Below are positions 8,099 through 16,608 of a DNA stretch of 35,039 bases, piece by piece. The translations under genes and the position numbers were made by a program. Source of the stretch: Pseudomonadota bacterium (GTDB lineage Bacteria > Pseudomonadota > Alphaproteobacteria > Sphingomonadales > Sphingomonadaceae). The first letter of the stretch is position 1, and the number at the start of each line of letters is the position of its first letter. The notes below the pieces were generated by a model. It made no database searches. It was not told the origin of the DNA and worked only from the letters and a program-made list of their open reading frames with translations. Location: NCBI GenBank assembly GCA_023426225.1, contig JAFABD010000208.1:1-35039 (forward strand). Reading direction: 5' to 3'.

Positions 8099-9412
8099 TC
8101 AGGCGGAAACGGGCAATGTCGGCCAGCGTTCGGTGATGCGCCCGCGATCGAACAGCACGATGTCGCCGAACTGGAGGAACAGCGCCTCGCTCTGGTTGGG
8201 GCGCAGGAAAACATAATCGTCGGGCGCCAGCCGCACGCGATCGGAGCCGGTAAGCAGTTCCTGATTGCTCGACCGACCGAACAGCGTGTCATATTCCAGC
8301 CCGGGCGGCGACACCGGGGTCGCCATCCAGTGACCGCCATAGATGAAGAAGGCGCGGCGGCGATTGGGATCGAGGAACGTCATCGGCCCCGACAGCCACT
8401 CATAGCCGGGCAGGCGGAACCGCGGCTCGGCCTTGATCACCGGCGTGGCGATGAAGCTCGCCGGGACATGCGCCGCGAGCGTGGGCACGTCGAAATCGAC
8501 CGGCTTGACGAACCCCGAGCCCGCCGCGACCTCGTTCGCGACCGTGCCGCGCGCGTGGAGCGCATAGGTGGGGCTGCCCGCGCTGTTGAGCGTCAGCGCG
8601 CGCGGATCGCCGCCGATCGCCCGGCCGAGCGCGTCGATCGCGGCGCGATAGCGCGCCTGCGCGTCGGCATAGGCGCGATCGGGGTCGATCATCTTCACGA
8701 CGTGCGGATCATAGCCCATCAGCCCCGACGGGCGGAGCATTCCGCTGGCACGCGCCTGCACCACGGCGCGCGCAAGGGCGTCGGCATCGGCCAGCCCGCC
8801 GCGATGGAGGCCGACGTCGATCTCGAACGCGACGCGCACCGGCGTCCGTGCCTCTGCCGCGACCGCAGCATATTGGCCGAGGCGTTCGGGCGTGTCGATC
8901 AGCCACTGGACGCGCGCCGCCGCCGCGGGGCCGCGCGCCTGAAGAAACTGGCCGAACTGCATCGCGGGCAGGGGCTTGCCGAGCAGCAGATCCGCCTCGG
9001 GATGGCGTTCGGCCATCGCGTCGAGCATCGCGCCGTTGAACACCATCAGCCGCGACGTCCCCATGCCCCGCGCGACATGATCGACCAGCGCGGGCGCGGG
9101 GAGCGATTTGACGACGACACGCAGCGGCAGCCGCCCCGGCGCGAGTGCCGCGCGGACTGCGGCGATATTGGCATCGAGCCGGGCACGGTCGATCACCAGT
9201 ACCGGGTGCGCGATCCCGGCGGCGCGCAGGGCGCGGCCGACCGCGGTGAAATAGCCGTCATGGCCGCCGCCCTGATCGGCCTTGCGCAGTCCCGCGACGC
9301 CGAGCCCGCCGAGCACCGCGACGCCGCCGCCCGCGATCGCCGCACGCCGGGTCCAGCGCCGCGGCGCACGCGCCGGGCGCGTGGAAAGGCCCGAATCCCC
9401 GGTTTCAGCCAT
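8099..9412 (-). CDS. Tat-type exported PLP enzyme of the alanine racemase N-domain / DSD1 (D-threonine aldolase-like) family
   Basis: A 437-residue protein. A twin-arginine leader (RRWTRRAAIAGGG plus a hydrophobic stretch) precedes a fold-type III PLP barrel. The probable PLP lysine is Lys102 in RVVVKSLPAP, and GLHRGG and GLMGYDPHVVK are family-like. The C-terminal beta-domain is typical of D-threonine aldolase/D-serine dehydratase relatives, but the segment where those enzymes keep a metal-binding His-x-Cys/Asp reads RPNQSEALFL, so the His seems replaced by Gln. The start overlaps the stop of the upstream oxidase gene by eight bases, so translation is coupled. Co-occurrence of such a protein with a D-arabinono-lactone oxidase is, as I recall, common. 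The substrate is unknown. Confidence 0.8.
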   Translation of the reverse strand: MAETGDSGLSTRPARAPRRWTRRAAIAGGGVAVLGGLGVAGLRKADQGGGHDGYFTAVGRALRAAGIAHPVLVIDRARLDANIAAVRAALAPGRLPLRVVVKSLPAPALVDHVARGMGTSRLMVFNGAMLDAMAERHPEADLLLGKPLPAMQFGQFLQARGPAAAARVQWLIDTPERLGQYAAVAAEARTPVRVAFEIDVGLHRGGLADADALARAVVQARASGMLRPSGLMGYDPHVVKMIDPDRAYADAQARYRAAIDALGRAIGGDPRALTLNSAGSPTYALHARGTVANEVAAGSGFVKPVDFDVPTLAAHVPASFIATPVIKAEPRFRLPGYEWLSGPMTFLDPNRRRAFFIYGGHWMATPVSPPGLEYDTLFGRSSNQELLTGSDRVRLAPDDYVFLRPNQSEALFLQFGDIVLFDRGRITERWPTLPVSA

Positions 9413-10820
9413 TGGCCATGATCCGTTTCAGATAGGGGTTGAGCATCCGGCCCTGCGGATCGACCGCGCGGCGAACCGCCATCGCGTCGCGCCAGCGGGG
9501 ATAGAGCGCGGCAAAGTCGCCCGGGCCGAGTGTGTTGAGCTTGCCCCAGTGCGGCCGTCCGCCATGGCGGCGCAGGATCGGTTCGACGAGCGCGAAGAAG
9601 AAGTCGTGATCCTCCTTGTAATAGGCATGGACCGCGATCGACCCGCTCTCGCGCTGATAAAAGGGCGAGAGCCATGCGTCGTCGGGCGCGACGATGCGCG
9701 CCTCGAACGGGAAGAACACGTCGTTGCGGTGCGCCTCGACCGCGGCGATCACCTCGCGCAGCGCCGCGATCTGGCTGTCGATCGGCAGATGATATTCGAT
9801 TTCCTTGAAACGGATCGGCCGCTCGTTCGACAGCAGCTTCCAGCCCTCGTCGACATCGGCTTCGACCCGGATCGCATCGAGTTCGCGCGCGGCGATCGAA
9901 CGGCGCAGCGCGGGGGCGAATTCGAACAGGTCGCGCAGCTTCTTGAGGCCCATCAGCGTCTCGGCATCGCGATCGGGTCCGCGCGGGCGCACAGGCGCCT
10001 GGCTGACATCGTGCGTGATGACGACGGCGCGATCGGTGAAGGGGAGCACGAGGAACTCGGCATTGCGATGGCGGGCGCGCAGGCTGGGCCAATCGTCGAG
10101 CACGTCGTTGAGCGGCCGGATCGTGACATGCTTGGCAACGCGCGTCAGCGGCCGGTTCTGCAACGTCACCTGCGTGACGATGCCGAACGCGCCCAGATTG
10201 ACGCGGGCGGCGTTCCACAGATCGGCATTCCGCGTCGCGCTGCAATCGACGATCTCGCCCGACGGAAGCGCGATCCGCATCGCCACCATCTCGCCGTGAA
10301 GCGCCTTCAGCCCCTTGCCGGTGCCGTGCGTGCCCGTCGCGAGCGCGCCGCCGAGCGCCTGTTTGTTGATGTCGGGCAGGTTGGGCATCTCTTGGCCGAT
10401 CGCGGCGAGCGCGGCGCCCAGGTCACGCAACCGCGTTCCGGCACGAACGGTTGCCCGGTGGTTTTCGGCATCGTGATCGACGAGCCCGGTCATCGCGTCG
10501 AGCGAGACGAGCGTGCCGTCGGTCGGCACCAGTTCGGTGAAGCTGTGCCCCGATCCCACCGCGCGGATCGGCCCGCGCGCGGTGCGCATCAATTCGGCCA
10601 GCGCGCCTTCGTCGGCCGGGGCGGCGCGCGCGGCGGGATAGGCCTGAACATTGCCGGCCCAGTTGCGCCAGAGCAGGTGCCCCGAAGCGTCCTTGAGCGG
10701 GGGCAAGGGCGGTTCGCGGTCGAGCCACAGCCGCCGCCCCGCAAGCCCGCCCGCCGCAAGTGCGCCGGCGCCGACCACGCCGCCGCCGATCATCATCGCC
10801 CGTCGCGAAATCCGCGCCAT
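9405..10820 (-). CDS. Tat-type exported FAD-linked D-arabinono-1,4-lactone oxidase family protein
   Basis: A 471-residue member of the vanillyl-alcohol-oxidase flavoprotein superfamily. The leader MARISRRAMMIGGG with a following Ala/Gly hydrophobic stretch indicates Tat export. FAD-binding features are AVGSGHSFTEL (residues 87-97), DINKQALGGALATGTHGTGKG (about 150-170) and NLGAFGIVTQVTL. The C-terminal ALO domain contains HWGKLNT near residue 435. Relatives oxidise aldono-1,4-lactones or aldoses, donating electrons to oxygen or cytochrome c. The ATG at 10820 follows a GGGGGGA Shine-Dalgarno in the 12-bp gap after the cytochrome gene. The cytochrome just upstream could be its electron acceptor, as plant galactonolactone dehydrogenase uses cytochrome c; that pairing is inference. 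Confidence 0.85.
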   Translation of the reverse strand: MARISRRAMMIGGGVVGAGALAAGGLAGRRLWLDREPPLPPLKDASGHLLWRNWAGNVQAYPAARAAPADEGALAELMRTARGPIRAVGSGHSFTELVPTDGTLVSLDAMTGLVDHDAENHRATVRAGTRLRDLGAALAAIGQEMPNLPDINKQALGGALATGTHGTGKGLKALHGEMVAMRIALPSGEIVDCSATRNADLWNAARVNLGAFGIVTQVTLQNRPLTRVAKHVTIRPLNDVLDDWPSLRARHRNAEFLVLPFTDRAVVITHDVSQAPVRPRGPDRDAETLMGLKKLRDLFEFAPALRRSIAARELDAIRVEADVDEGWKLLSNERPIRFKEIEYHLPIDSQIAALREVIAAVEAHRNDVFFPFEARIVAPDDAWLSPFYQRESGSIAVHAYYKEDHDFFFALVEPILRRHGGRPHWGKLNTLGPGDFAALYPRWRDAMAVRRAVDPQGRMLNPYLKRIMANG

Positions 10821-10832
10821 CGCCGTCCCCCC

Positions 10833-11273
10833 TTATCGTCCCGCCATGAAGCGGATCAGCGCCTCGTAATCCTCACGCGAGCAGGCAAAGCACTGGCCGC
10901 CCGCGGGCATGCCGTTGCGCCCGGCGACCGCGCTTTCGACGAGCGCGGGCAGTCCCTTTTGCCAGCGCGGGTCCCAGGCGGCGCGGCTGCCCGTCAACGG
11001 CGCGCCGGTATCGCGCACGGTATGGCAGGCGACGCACGAGCTTTCGTAGAGCTGGGCGAGGCGGGGATCGCGCGGACGCAGCTTCGCGCTCTCGGCCTCG
11101 GTGATCGCCACGGCGGGCGCCGCGGCCTTTGACGCCTGCGGGCCGCCGCAGCCCGTGAGCAGCAGCATCGCCAACGTCCCGCCGGCTGCCGGCCCCGCGC
11201 GCAGCCCGCGACGGCCGGTACTGCCCTTGCCGCTTTGCCCCGTGCGCCCCCCAGATCGCGCCTTCAGGACCAT
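10833..11273 (-). CDS. Lipoprotein c-type cytochrome (cytochrome c5-like)
   Basis: A 146-residue protein. A basic N-terminus and hydrophobic core end in a lipobox (LLLTGC), so the mature protein should be lipid-anchored. The single heme-binding motif is CVACH, and the probable axial methionine is in NGMPAGGQCFACS, whose two cysteines resemble the disulfide of cytochrome c5. The ATG at 11273 is chosen over a GTG at 11279 because GGAG lies seven bases before it. It is the first gene of a three-gene minus-strand operon with the lactone oxidase and PLP enzyme, and all three carry export signals. It probably passes electrons from the flavoenzyme to the respiratory chain (inference). Confidence 0.85.
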   Translation of the reverse strand: MVLKARSGGRTGQSGKGSTGRRGLRAGPAAGGTLAMLLLTGCGGPQASKAAAPAVAITEAESAKLRPRDPRLAQLYESSCVACHTVRDTGAPLTGSRAAWDPRWQKGLPALVESAVAGRNGMPAGGQCFACSREDYEALIRFMAGR

Positions 11274-11515
11274 CCCCACTCTCCGGATTGACAGTTTATT
11301 ATAGTCATGGCTAGGTAATAGCGATTGTTATCTTTCGTCAAGCGGGTGCGGCGAAAGAAGATTGCGTGAAGACCGGGCCGCCCGGTGGCGGCGCGACATC
11401 GGCGATCATGGCGCAAGACCATGGCGCAACCGTCGCGGCGCGGCGCCCCGAAGACCAACCAGCGAGGAAGCACGACACATCAAAGAGCTGCCCAAGCAGC
11501 ATCATGGAGGGGATG
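11274..11515. promoter_or_regulatory. Divergent promoter region between the cytochrome c operon and the TonB receptor gene
   Basis: On the minus strand TATAAT (11303-11298) lies 24 bp before the cytochrome ATG and is a good -10 candidate. TTGACA at 11288-11293 on the plus strand could be a -35 for rightward transcription. Between them, TAGTCATGGCTA (11302-11313) is an almost perfect 12-bp palindrome flanked by TATTA and TAATA arms, suggesting an operator controlling both directions. No gene is supported in the rest, and the coding frame that opens upstream of the TonB receptor lacks a ribosome binding site. Confidence 0.5.
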
Positions 11516-13930
11516 ATGAGAGACTTGCGTCGGGATTGCGCAATCTGTGCCGCGGCACTGCTGTGGAGCAGCCATGCGGCGGCCCAGGACGGCGGCGCGG
11601 CGCCACCGCCGGCCGTTGCCGAACAGAGCCCGCCGACCGGCGAGATCGTCGTCACCGCGCAGCGGCGCGAACAGTCGCTTCAGGACGTGCCGATCAGCGT
11701 CAACGTGTTCGGTGAAAAGGCGCTCGACGCGCTGGGCGCGCAGAGCGTCGGCGACATCGACACCTTCACCCCGGGGCTGAGCGTTGACGACACCTCGGTC
11801 ACGCAGCCGCATTATTCGATCCGCGGCATCGCCTCGGACGATTTCGGGGTAGGGACCGAGCCCGCGGTGGGCATCTTCATCGACGGCGTCTATGCCGGGC
11901 GCTCGGGATCGGCGCTGATCTTCTTCAACGACGTCGCGCGCGTCGAGGTGCTCAAGGGGCCGCAGGGCACGCTGTTCGGGCGCAACACCTCCGCCGGCGC
12001 GATCTCGATCATCACCAACAAGCCCACCGACCATTTCGAGGCGAATGCCCAGGTCCGCATCGGCAACTATGCCAAGCGCCGGATCGACGGCATGGTCAAC
12101 GTGCCGATCGCGGACGGGCTTGCGCTGCGCATGAACGGCGTCATCAACCGTCGCGACGGCTATCTGACCGACGCCGTGACCGGCCAGGATTACGAGCGCG
12201 AGCATAACTGGTCGGGGCGTGCCGCGCTGCGCTTCAATCCCGGTGCCGGGACCGACATCGTGCTCAGCTATGACCATGACGATACCGACAAGGACGGCCC
12301 CGCCGCGATCGGCATCGGGCCGTTCGCGCGCAGCCGCGATCCGGAGGGGCCGTTTGCCAACGACGTCATCGGCGGCTCGCACGAGCGGCGCCAGCTCGAC
12401 GCCGCGACGCTGAGCGTGACGCAGGCGCTAGGCGGCGTCACGCTGACCAGCATCAGCGCCTATCGCTGGTTCAAGACCGCGAACCGCGAGGACGAGGACG
12501 GGACCAACCTCAAGTCGCACTATCTCGACACCGAAAATGCCGAACGCAACGAAAGCGTCTATCAGGAGCTGCGGCTGGCGCAGGACCGCGGCGCGCTCAA
12601 CTGGATCGCGGGTGTCAGCTATTTCCACGAACGCGCGGACCAGTCGACGCGGACCACCGCGCTGACCGACAGCGTCGACACGCTGTTGAACAACCTGGCC
12701 GGACTGCCGCTGTTCACCGCGCTCGACGCGGTCGGGCTGCCGGTGTTCGGCCGCAGCTGGACCGAGCAGGTCGATGTCCGCGCGCGCAACGAATCGGTGG
12801 CGGCGTTTGCCGACGTCACCTGGGCGGCGACGACGCGGCTCAACCTGACCTTCGGGCTGCGCTACACGCACGATCGCAAGCGCTTCACCTGGCTGGTGCG
12901 GCCCTATGCGGCCGACGGGCTGGGGCAGGTGGTCGCGCCCGGGGCGCTCTACAACGCCGTCGCAGGCATGCCGATCTTTCCCGACGCGGCGAGCATCAGC
13001 GTCACCGACTTTTACGGCGCCGTGGTGGGGCGCAACCTGATCTTCGATGCCGGTGCGCTGACCGGCCAGTCGTTCACGCGCAAGGAGTCGTTCAACGACA
13101 CGAGCCCGCGCTTCGTCATCGACTACAAGCCTGCCGAAACGGTGATGCTCTTTGCCTCGGCAGCACGCGGTTACAAGGCGGGCGGGTTCAACAGCGTCCA
13201 GGTCAACTCGTTCTTCCGTCCCGAAAAGGTCTGGAACTTCGAAGCAGGAGTCAAATCGACGCTGCTCGACCGGCGGCTGCGGCTCAACCTCTCGGGCTTC
13301 CACTATGTCTATCGCGACCGGCAACAGGTCAGCCTGGAATCGGTCAACGGCGCGGGCGTGCCGCAATATGTGACGCTCAGCGGCGATTCAAAGGCATGGG
13401 GGATTGATTTCGACACGCAGCTGACGCTGGCGCGCGGCATCTCGATCGGGGCGGTCGCGAGCTATATCGACTCGAACTGGGTCAAGCGCGTCGAGCGCGG
13501 CGTCGACATTTCGGGCCAGCCGACCGGCGAGCCGCATTTCCGCGGCGTGGTCACCGTCCAGTTCGACCGCGACTTGCCCGGCCATGCGGGCGGCATCTTT
13601 GCCGATGCGAGCTATAGCTATACGTCGCGCCAGCGGCTCAACGACGCGATCCGCGCGTCCGACGCGGCGCTGCTCAACAACCCCTTTTATGGCGCGCTGG
13701 TCGATTTCTCGAAGCTGGGCAAGTTGCGGTCGAGCCGCGAGATCGTCAACGCGCGCATCGGCTGGCGCTCGCCGGGACGCGGCTTCACCGCCGCGCTGTT
13801 CGCCGAAAACCTGTTCGACGTGCGCACGCCGCGGACGCTCAACCCGATCAGCGCCGATACGCTCGGCACGCCCTATGTGCGGATGGACCGCCCGCGCTTC
13901 TGGGGCGTCGAACTGGGCGCCAAATTCTAG
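11516..13930 (+). CDS. TonB-dependent outer-membrane receptor
   Basis: An 804-residue TonB-dependent transporter. A signal peptide (CAICAAALLWSSHAAAQ) leads to a TonB box-like GEIVVTAQRREQSLQDVPISV. The plug domain includes YSIRGIASDDF and VEVLKGPQGTLFGRNTSAGAISI. A 22-stranded barrel ends in FWGVELGAKF with a C-terminal Phe, as outer-membrane proteins require. ATG codons at 11504, 11513 and 11516 compete; GGAGG at 11506-11510 best serves 11516. It should import a saccharide or glycoside across the outer membrane using TonB-ExbBD energy. The GH1 gene starts 13 bp after its stop, so receptor, glucosidase, transporter and regulator probably form one transcript. Confidence 0.93.
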   Translation: MRDLRRDCAICAAALLWSSHAAAQDGGAAPPPAVAEQSPPTGEIVVTAQRREQSLQDVPISVNVFGEKALDALGAQSVGDIDTFTPGLSVDDTSVTQPHYSIRGIASDDFGVGTEPAVGIFIDGVYAGRSGSALIFFNDVARVEVLKGPQGTLFGRNTSAGAISIITNKPTDHFEANAQVRIGNYAKRRIDGMVNVPIADGLALRMNGVINRRDGYLTDAVTGQDYEREHNWSGRAALRFNPGAGTDIVLSYDHDDTDKDGPAAIGIGPFARSRDPEGPFANDVIGGSHERRQLDAATLSVTQALGGVTLTSISAYRWFKTANREDEDGTNLKSHYLDTENAERNESVYQELRLAQDRGALNWIAGVSYFHERADQSTRTTALTDSVDTLLNNLAGLPLFTALDAVGLPVFGRSWTEQVDVRARNESVAAFADVTWAATTRLNLTFGLRYTHDRKRFTWLVRPYAADGLGQVVAPGALYNAVAGMPIFPDAASISVTDFYGAVVGRNLIFDAGALTGQSFTRKESFNDTSPRFVIDYKPAETVMLFASAARGYKAGGFNSVQVNSFFRPEKVWNFEAGVKSTLLDRRLRLNLSGFHYVYRDRQQVSLESVNGAGVPQYVTLSGDSKAWGIDFDTQLTLARGISIGAVASYIDSNWVKRVERGVDISGQPTGEPHFRGVVTVQFDRDLPGHAGGIFADASYSYTSRQRLNDAIRASDAALLNNPFYGALVDFSKLGKLRSSREIVNARIGWRSPGRGFTAALFAENLFDVRTPRTLNPISADTLGTPYVRMDRPRFWGVELGAKF

Positions 13931-13943
13931 GGGCGGGCAGGCG

Positions 13944-15305
13944 ATGGCGACGCAACGCATCTTTCCCGCCGACTTCCGCTGGGGCGTCGCGGCATCCGCC
14001 TTCCAGATTGAGGGGGCGGAGACCGCGGGCGGGCGCGGGCCGTCGAGCTGGGACCGTTTCTGTGCCGAACCCGGCCGCATCCTCGACGGCAGCCGCGGCG
14101 CGGGGGTGATCGACCATTATCACCGCCATGCCGAGGACGTGGCGTTGATGCGCGAACTGGGCGTCACCGATTACCGGCTGTCGATTGCGTGGCCGCGCAT
14201 CCAGCCGGACGGCGCGGGGCCGCCCAACCCGGCGGGGATCGGCTTTTATGACCGGCTGATCGACGAACTGCTCGCGGCCGGGATCGCGCCGATGGTGACG
14301 CTGTTCCACTGGGACACGCCACTGGCACTCGAGGAACAGGGCGGTTGGAGCGAGCGGGCCATCGTCGAGCGCTTCGCCGATTATGCCGCGATCGTCGGCC
14401 GGCACTTTGCCGATCGCGTGCCGCGCTGGGCCACGCTCAACGAGCCATCGGTGCTGACCAGCATGGGCTATGCAGTGGGTGGACACGCCCCCGGCCGGAC
14501 GATGGGACTGGAAGCGCTGAGCGTTGCGCACCATCAGCTGCTTGCGCACGGGCGCGCGGTGCAGGCGCTGCGGGCGGCGGGAGCGGGCGGCATCGGGCTG
14601 GTCAACAACCAGATGCCCGTCCGGCCGGCAAGCGAGGCACCCGCCGATGTCGCGGCGGCCGATCTATATGCGACGCTGATGTGCTGGCTCTATTCCGACC
14701 CGGTGCTGCTCGGCCGGTATCCCGACGCCGTCGCAGCGATGCTGCCCGCCGGGTTCGAAGACGATCTGGCGACGATCGCGACGCCGATCGACTGGTATGG
14801 TCTCAATTATTACAATGCCGAATGCGTCGGCGCGCCGAGCGCCGAGGTCCGCACCGTCGACGGCCACGAAATGCCCGCCGGGCTGCCGTTCGACCTGGTG
14901 CCGATCGCCGACCGGCCGCATACCGATTTCGGCTGGCCGGTGACGCCCGAAGGGCTCGGCGAGATCCTGGCGCTGCTCCGTAACCGTTACGGTCCGGCGC
15001 TGCCGCCGGTCTACATCACCGAAAACGGGTGCGCGTATAACGACGCACCCGACGCAGCGGGTCGCGTCGCCGATCTTCGCCGGATCGACTATCACGCCGC
15101 GCATCTCGATGCGCTGGCGCGCGCAATCGCCGAGGGTGCCGATGTGCGCGGCTATTTCATCTGGTCGATTCTCGACAATTTCGAATGGGCCGTCGGGCTG
15201 TCGCAGCGCTTCGGCCTAGTCCATGTCGACCCAGTGACCGGGCGGCGCACGCCGAAGCAATCCTATCACTGGTACCGCGCCTTCATCCGCGCGCAGCAAG
15301 GATAG
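13944..15305 (+). CDS. Glycoside hydrolase family 1 beta-glucosidase
   Basis: A 453-residue cytoplasmic (beta/alpha)8-barrel retaining glycosidase without signal peptide. The N-terminus (FPADFRWGVAASAFQIEGA) is the GH1 signature. Acid/base Glu167 is in TLNEPSV and nucleophile Glu360 is in YITENGCAY. The C-terminal FEWAVGLSQRFGLVHVD matches the sugar-binding region, though the more usual FEWA.GY.KRFG reads AVGLSQRFG here. The ATG at 13944 has a GGGCGGGCAGG purine-rich leader. The protein should cleave beta-glucosides or related oligosaccharides once imported, and the MFS gene begins 5 bp after its stop. Confidence 0.95.
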   Translation: MATQRIFPADFRWGVAASAFQIEGAETAGGRGPSSWDRFCAEPGRILDGSRGAGVIDHYHRHAEDVALMRELGVTDYRLSIAWPRIQPDGAGPPNPAGIGFYDRLIDELLAAGIAPMVTLFHWDTPLALEEQGGWSERAIVERFADYAAIVGRHFADRVPRWATLNEPSVLTSMGYAVGGHAPGRTMGLEALSVAHHQLLAHGRAVQALRAAGAGGIGLVNNQMPVRPASEAPADVAAADLYATLMCWLYSDPVLLGRYPDAVAAMLPAGFEDDLATIATPIDWYGLNYYNAECVGAPSAEVRTVDGHEMPAGLPFDLVPIADRPHTDFGWPVTPEGLGEILALLRNRYGPALPPVYITENGCAYNDAPDAAGRVADLRRIDYHAAHLDALARAIAEGADVRGYFIWSILDNFEWAVGLSQRFGLVHVDPVTGRRTPKQSYHWYRAFIRAQQG

Positions 15306-15310
15306 CCGCG

Positions 15311-16561
15311 ATGGCGACCGCGCACCGCCGTGCCGCCGCGCGTGCCGGTGCCGCGCCGGGCCGGGCGGCGATTGCGGCGCTCGCGATCGGCAATGCCGGG
15401 CTGTGGGCGGCCTTTTTCGGCCCCATCGAACTGCTGCTCGCGCAACAGGCGGCGGCGATCGCGCCGGCGGACAAGGTCGCCGTGCTGGGCGGCGTCAGCG
15501 CGGCGGGGGCGGGCGTGGCGATGCTCGCCAATCCGCTGTTCGGCGCACTTTCGGACCGCACGCGAGGGCGGCTGGGTCGACGGCGGCCCTGGATCCTGAC
15601 CGGCGCGACGGGCGGCGCAGCAAGCCTCGTCCTGCTCGCGCAGGCGCGCGACGTCGCCGGGATGGTGATGGGCTGGTGTCTGGCGCAGGCCGCGCTCAAC
15701 GCGATGTTCACCGCGCTGGTGGCCGTAATCGCCGATCGCGTGCCGCCCGATCGGCGCGGCGCCGTCGGCGCGTGGCTCGCGCTCGCCCAGACCGGCGGCG
15801 TCGTCGGCGGCGTCGCGATCGCCAGTGCGGCGCCGGATTATGCGCACGGCTATCTCGCCTGCGCCGCCGCGGTGCTCGCGGGCGCGCTTCCGTGCCTGGC
15901 GATCGGGGACGCCGGCCCCCTGCCGCCACGCGAACCGGGGCATGACGGGGACGCCCGTTCCCGCCCCGGAAGCATCCCCGCCGATCATCGCCCCGCATGG
16001 CGATCGCCCGACGCGCGTTGGGCGTGGCTGGTGCGCTTTCTGCTCAACCTGACCTCGGCGCTCGGGCTGCTCTATCTGCTCTATTTTCTCACCGATGTCG
16101 TGCATCGACCGGCAGCCGCGGGGGACGTGTTGGCCCTCACGATCGTCTATGTCGCCGCAATGACGCTGGTGCTGCTTCCCGCAGGCTTCGCATCGGACCG
16201 GATCGGGCGGCGGCGGCCCTTCGTCGTCGCGGCGGGCGCCGTCGCGGGGACGGGAATGGCGCTGCTCGCGCTGGTGCCGCACTGGGACGCGGTGCGTGTC
16301 GGGGTCGCGCTGATCGGCGCGGGTTTCGGGCTCTATACCGCCGTCGATGTCGCCATCGTGACGCAGGTGCTGCCGCGCGCCGCCGACGCCGCGCGCGACC
16401 TGGGCCTGTTCAACATCGCCAATTCGCTGCCCCAGGTGCTCGCACCCGCGCTTGCCGGATTGCTCGTCGGCGGCTTCGGTTATCCGGTGCTCTATGGCGT
16501 CGGGGCGGTGCTGGCGCTCGCCGCCGCTGTCGCGGTCGGGCGGATCGCCGCGGTTGGATGA
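15311..16561 (+). CDS. MFS transporter, probably for sugars or glycosides
   Basis: A 416-residue membrane protein with about 12 hydrophobic segments. The loop between TM2 and TM3 has the MFS motif A variant GALSDRTRGRLGRRRPWIL, and the second half repeats it as GFASDRIGRRRPFVV. The long RRRPW signature is common in MFS and GPH-like sucrose/maltoside carriers. The start at 15311 lies five bases after the GH1 stop, giving coupled expression. Inner-membrane uptake of the saccharide that the TonB receptor brings into the periplasm is the natural role; specificity cannot be read. Confidence 0.85.
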   Translation: MATAHRRAAARAGAAPGRAAIAALAIGNAGLWAAFFGPIELLLAQQAAAIAPADKVAVLGGVSAAGAGVAMLANPLFGALSDRTRGRLGRRRPWILTGATGGAASLVLLAQARDVAGMVMGWCLAQAALNAMFTALVAVIADRVPPDRRGAVGAWLALAQTGGVVGGVAIASAAPDYAHGYLACAAAVLAGALPCLAIGDAGPLPPREPGHDGDARSRPGSIPADHRPAWRSPDARWAWLVRFLLNLTSALGLLYLLYFLTDVVHRPAAAGDVLALTIVYVAAMTLVLLPAGFASDRIGRRRPFVVAAGAVAGTGMALLALVPHWDAVRVGVALIGAGFGLYTAVDVAIVTQVLPRAADAARDLGLFNIANSLPQVLAPALAGLLVGGFGYPVLYGVGAVLALAAAVAVGRIAAVG

Positions 16562-16608
16562 TCGAATAGAAGCGCCTAGATGGCGGCCATTCCCGCTGGT
16601 TGGTGAAA

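Noticed and set aside
13584..13943. Longer start for the GH1 gene inside the TonB receptor gene
   Set aside because: The extension is an out-of-frame translation of the receptor's C-terminus; the ATG at 13944 begins the GH1 signature.
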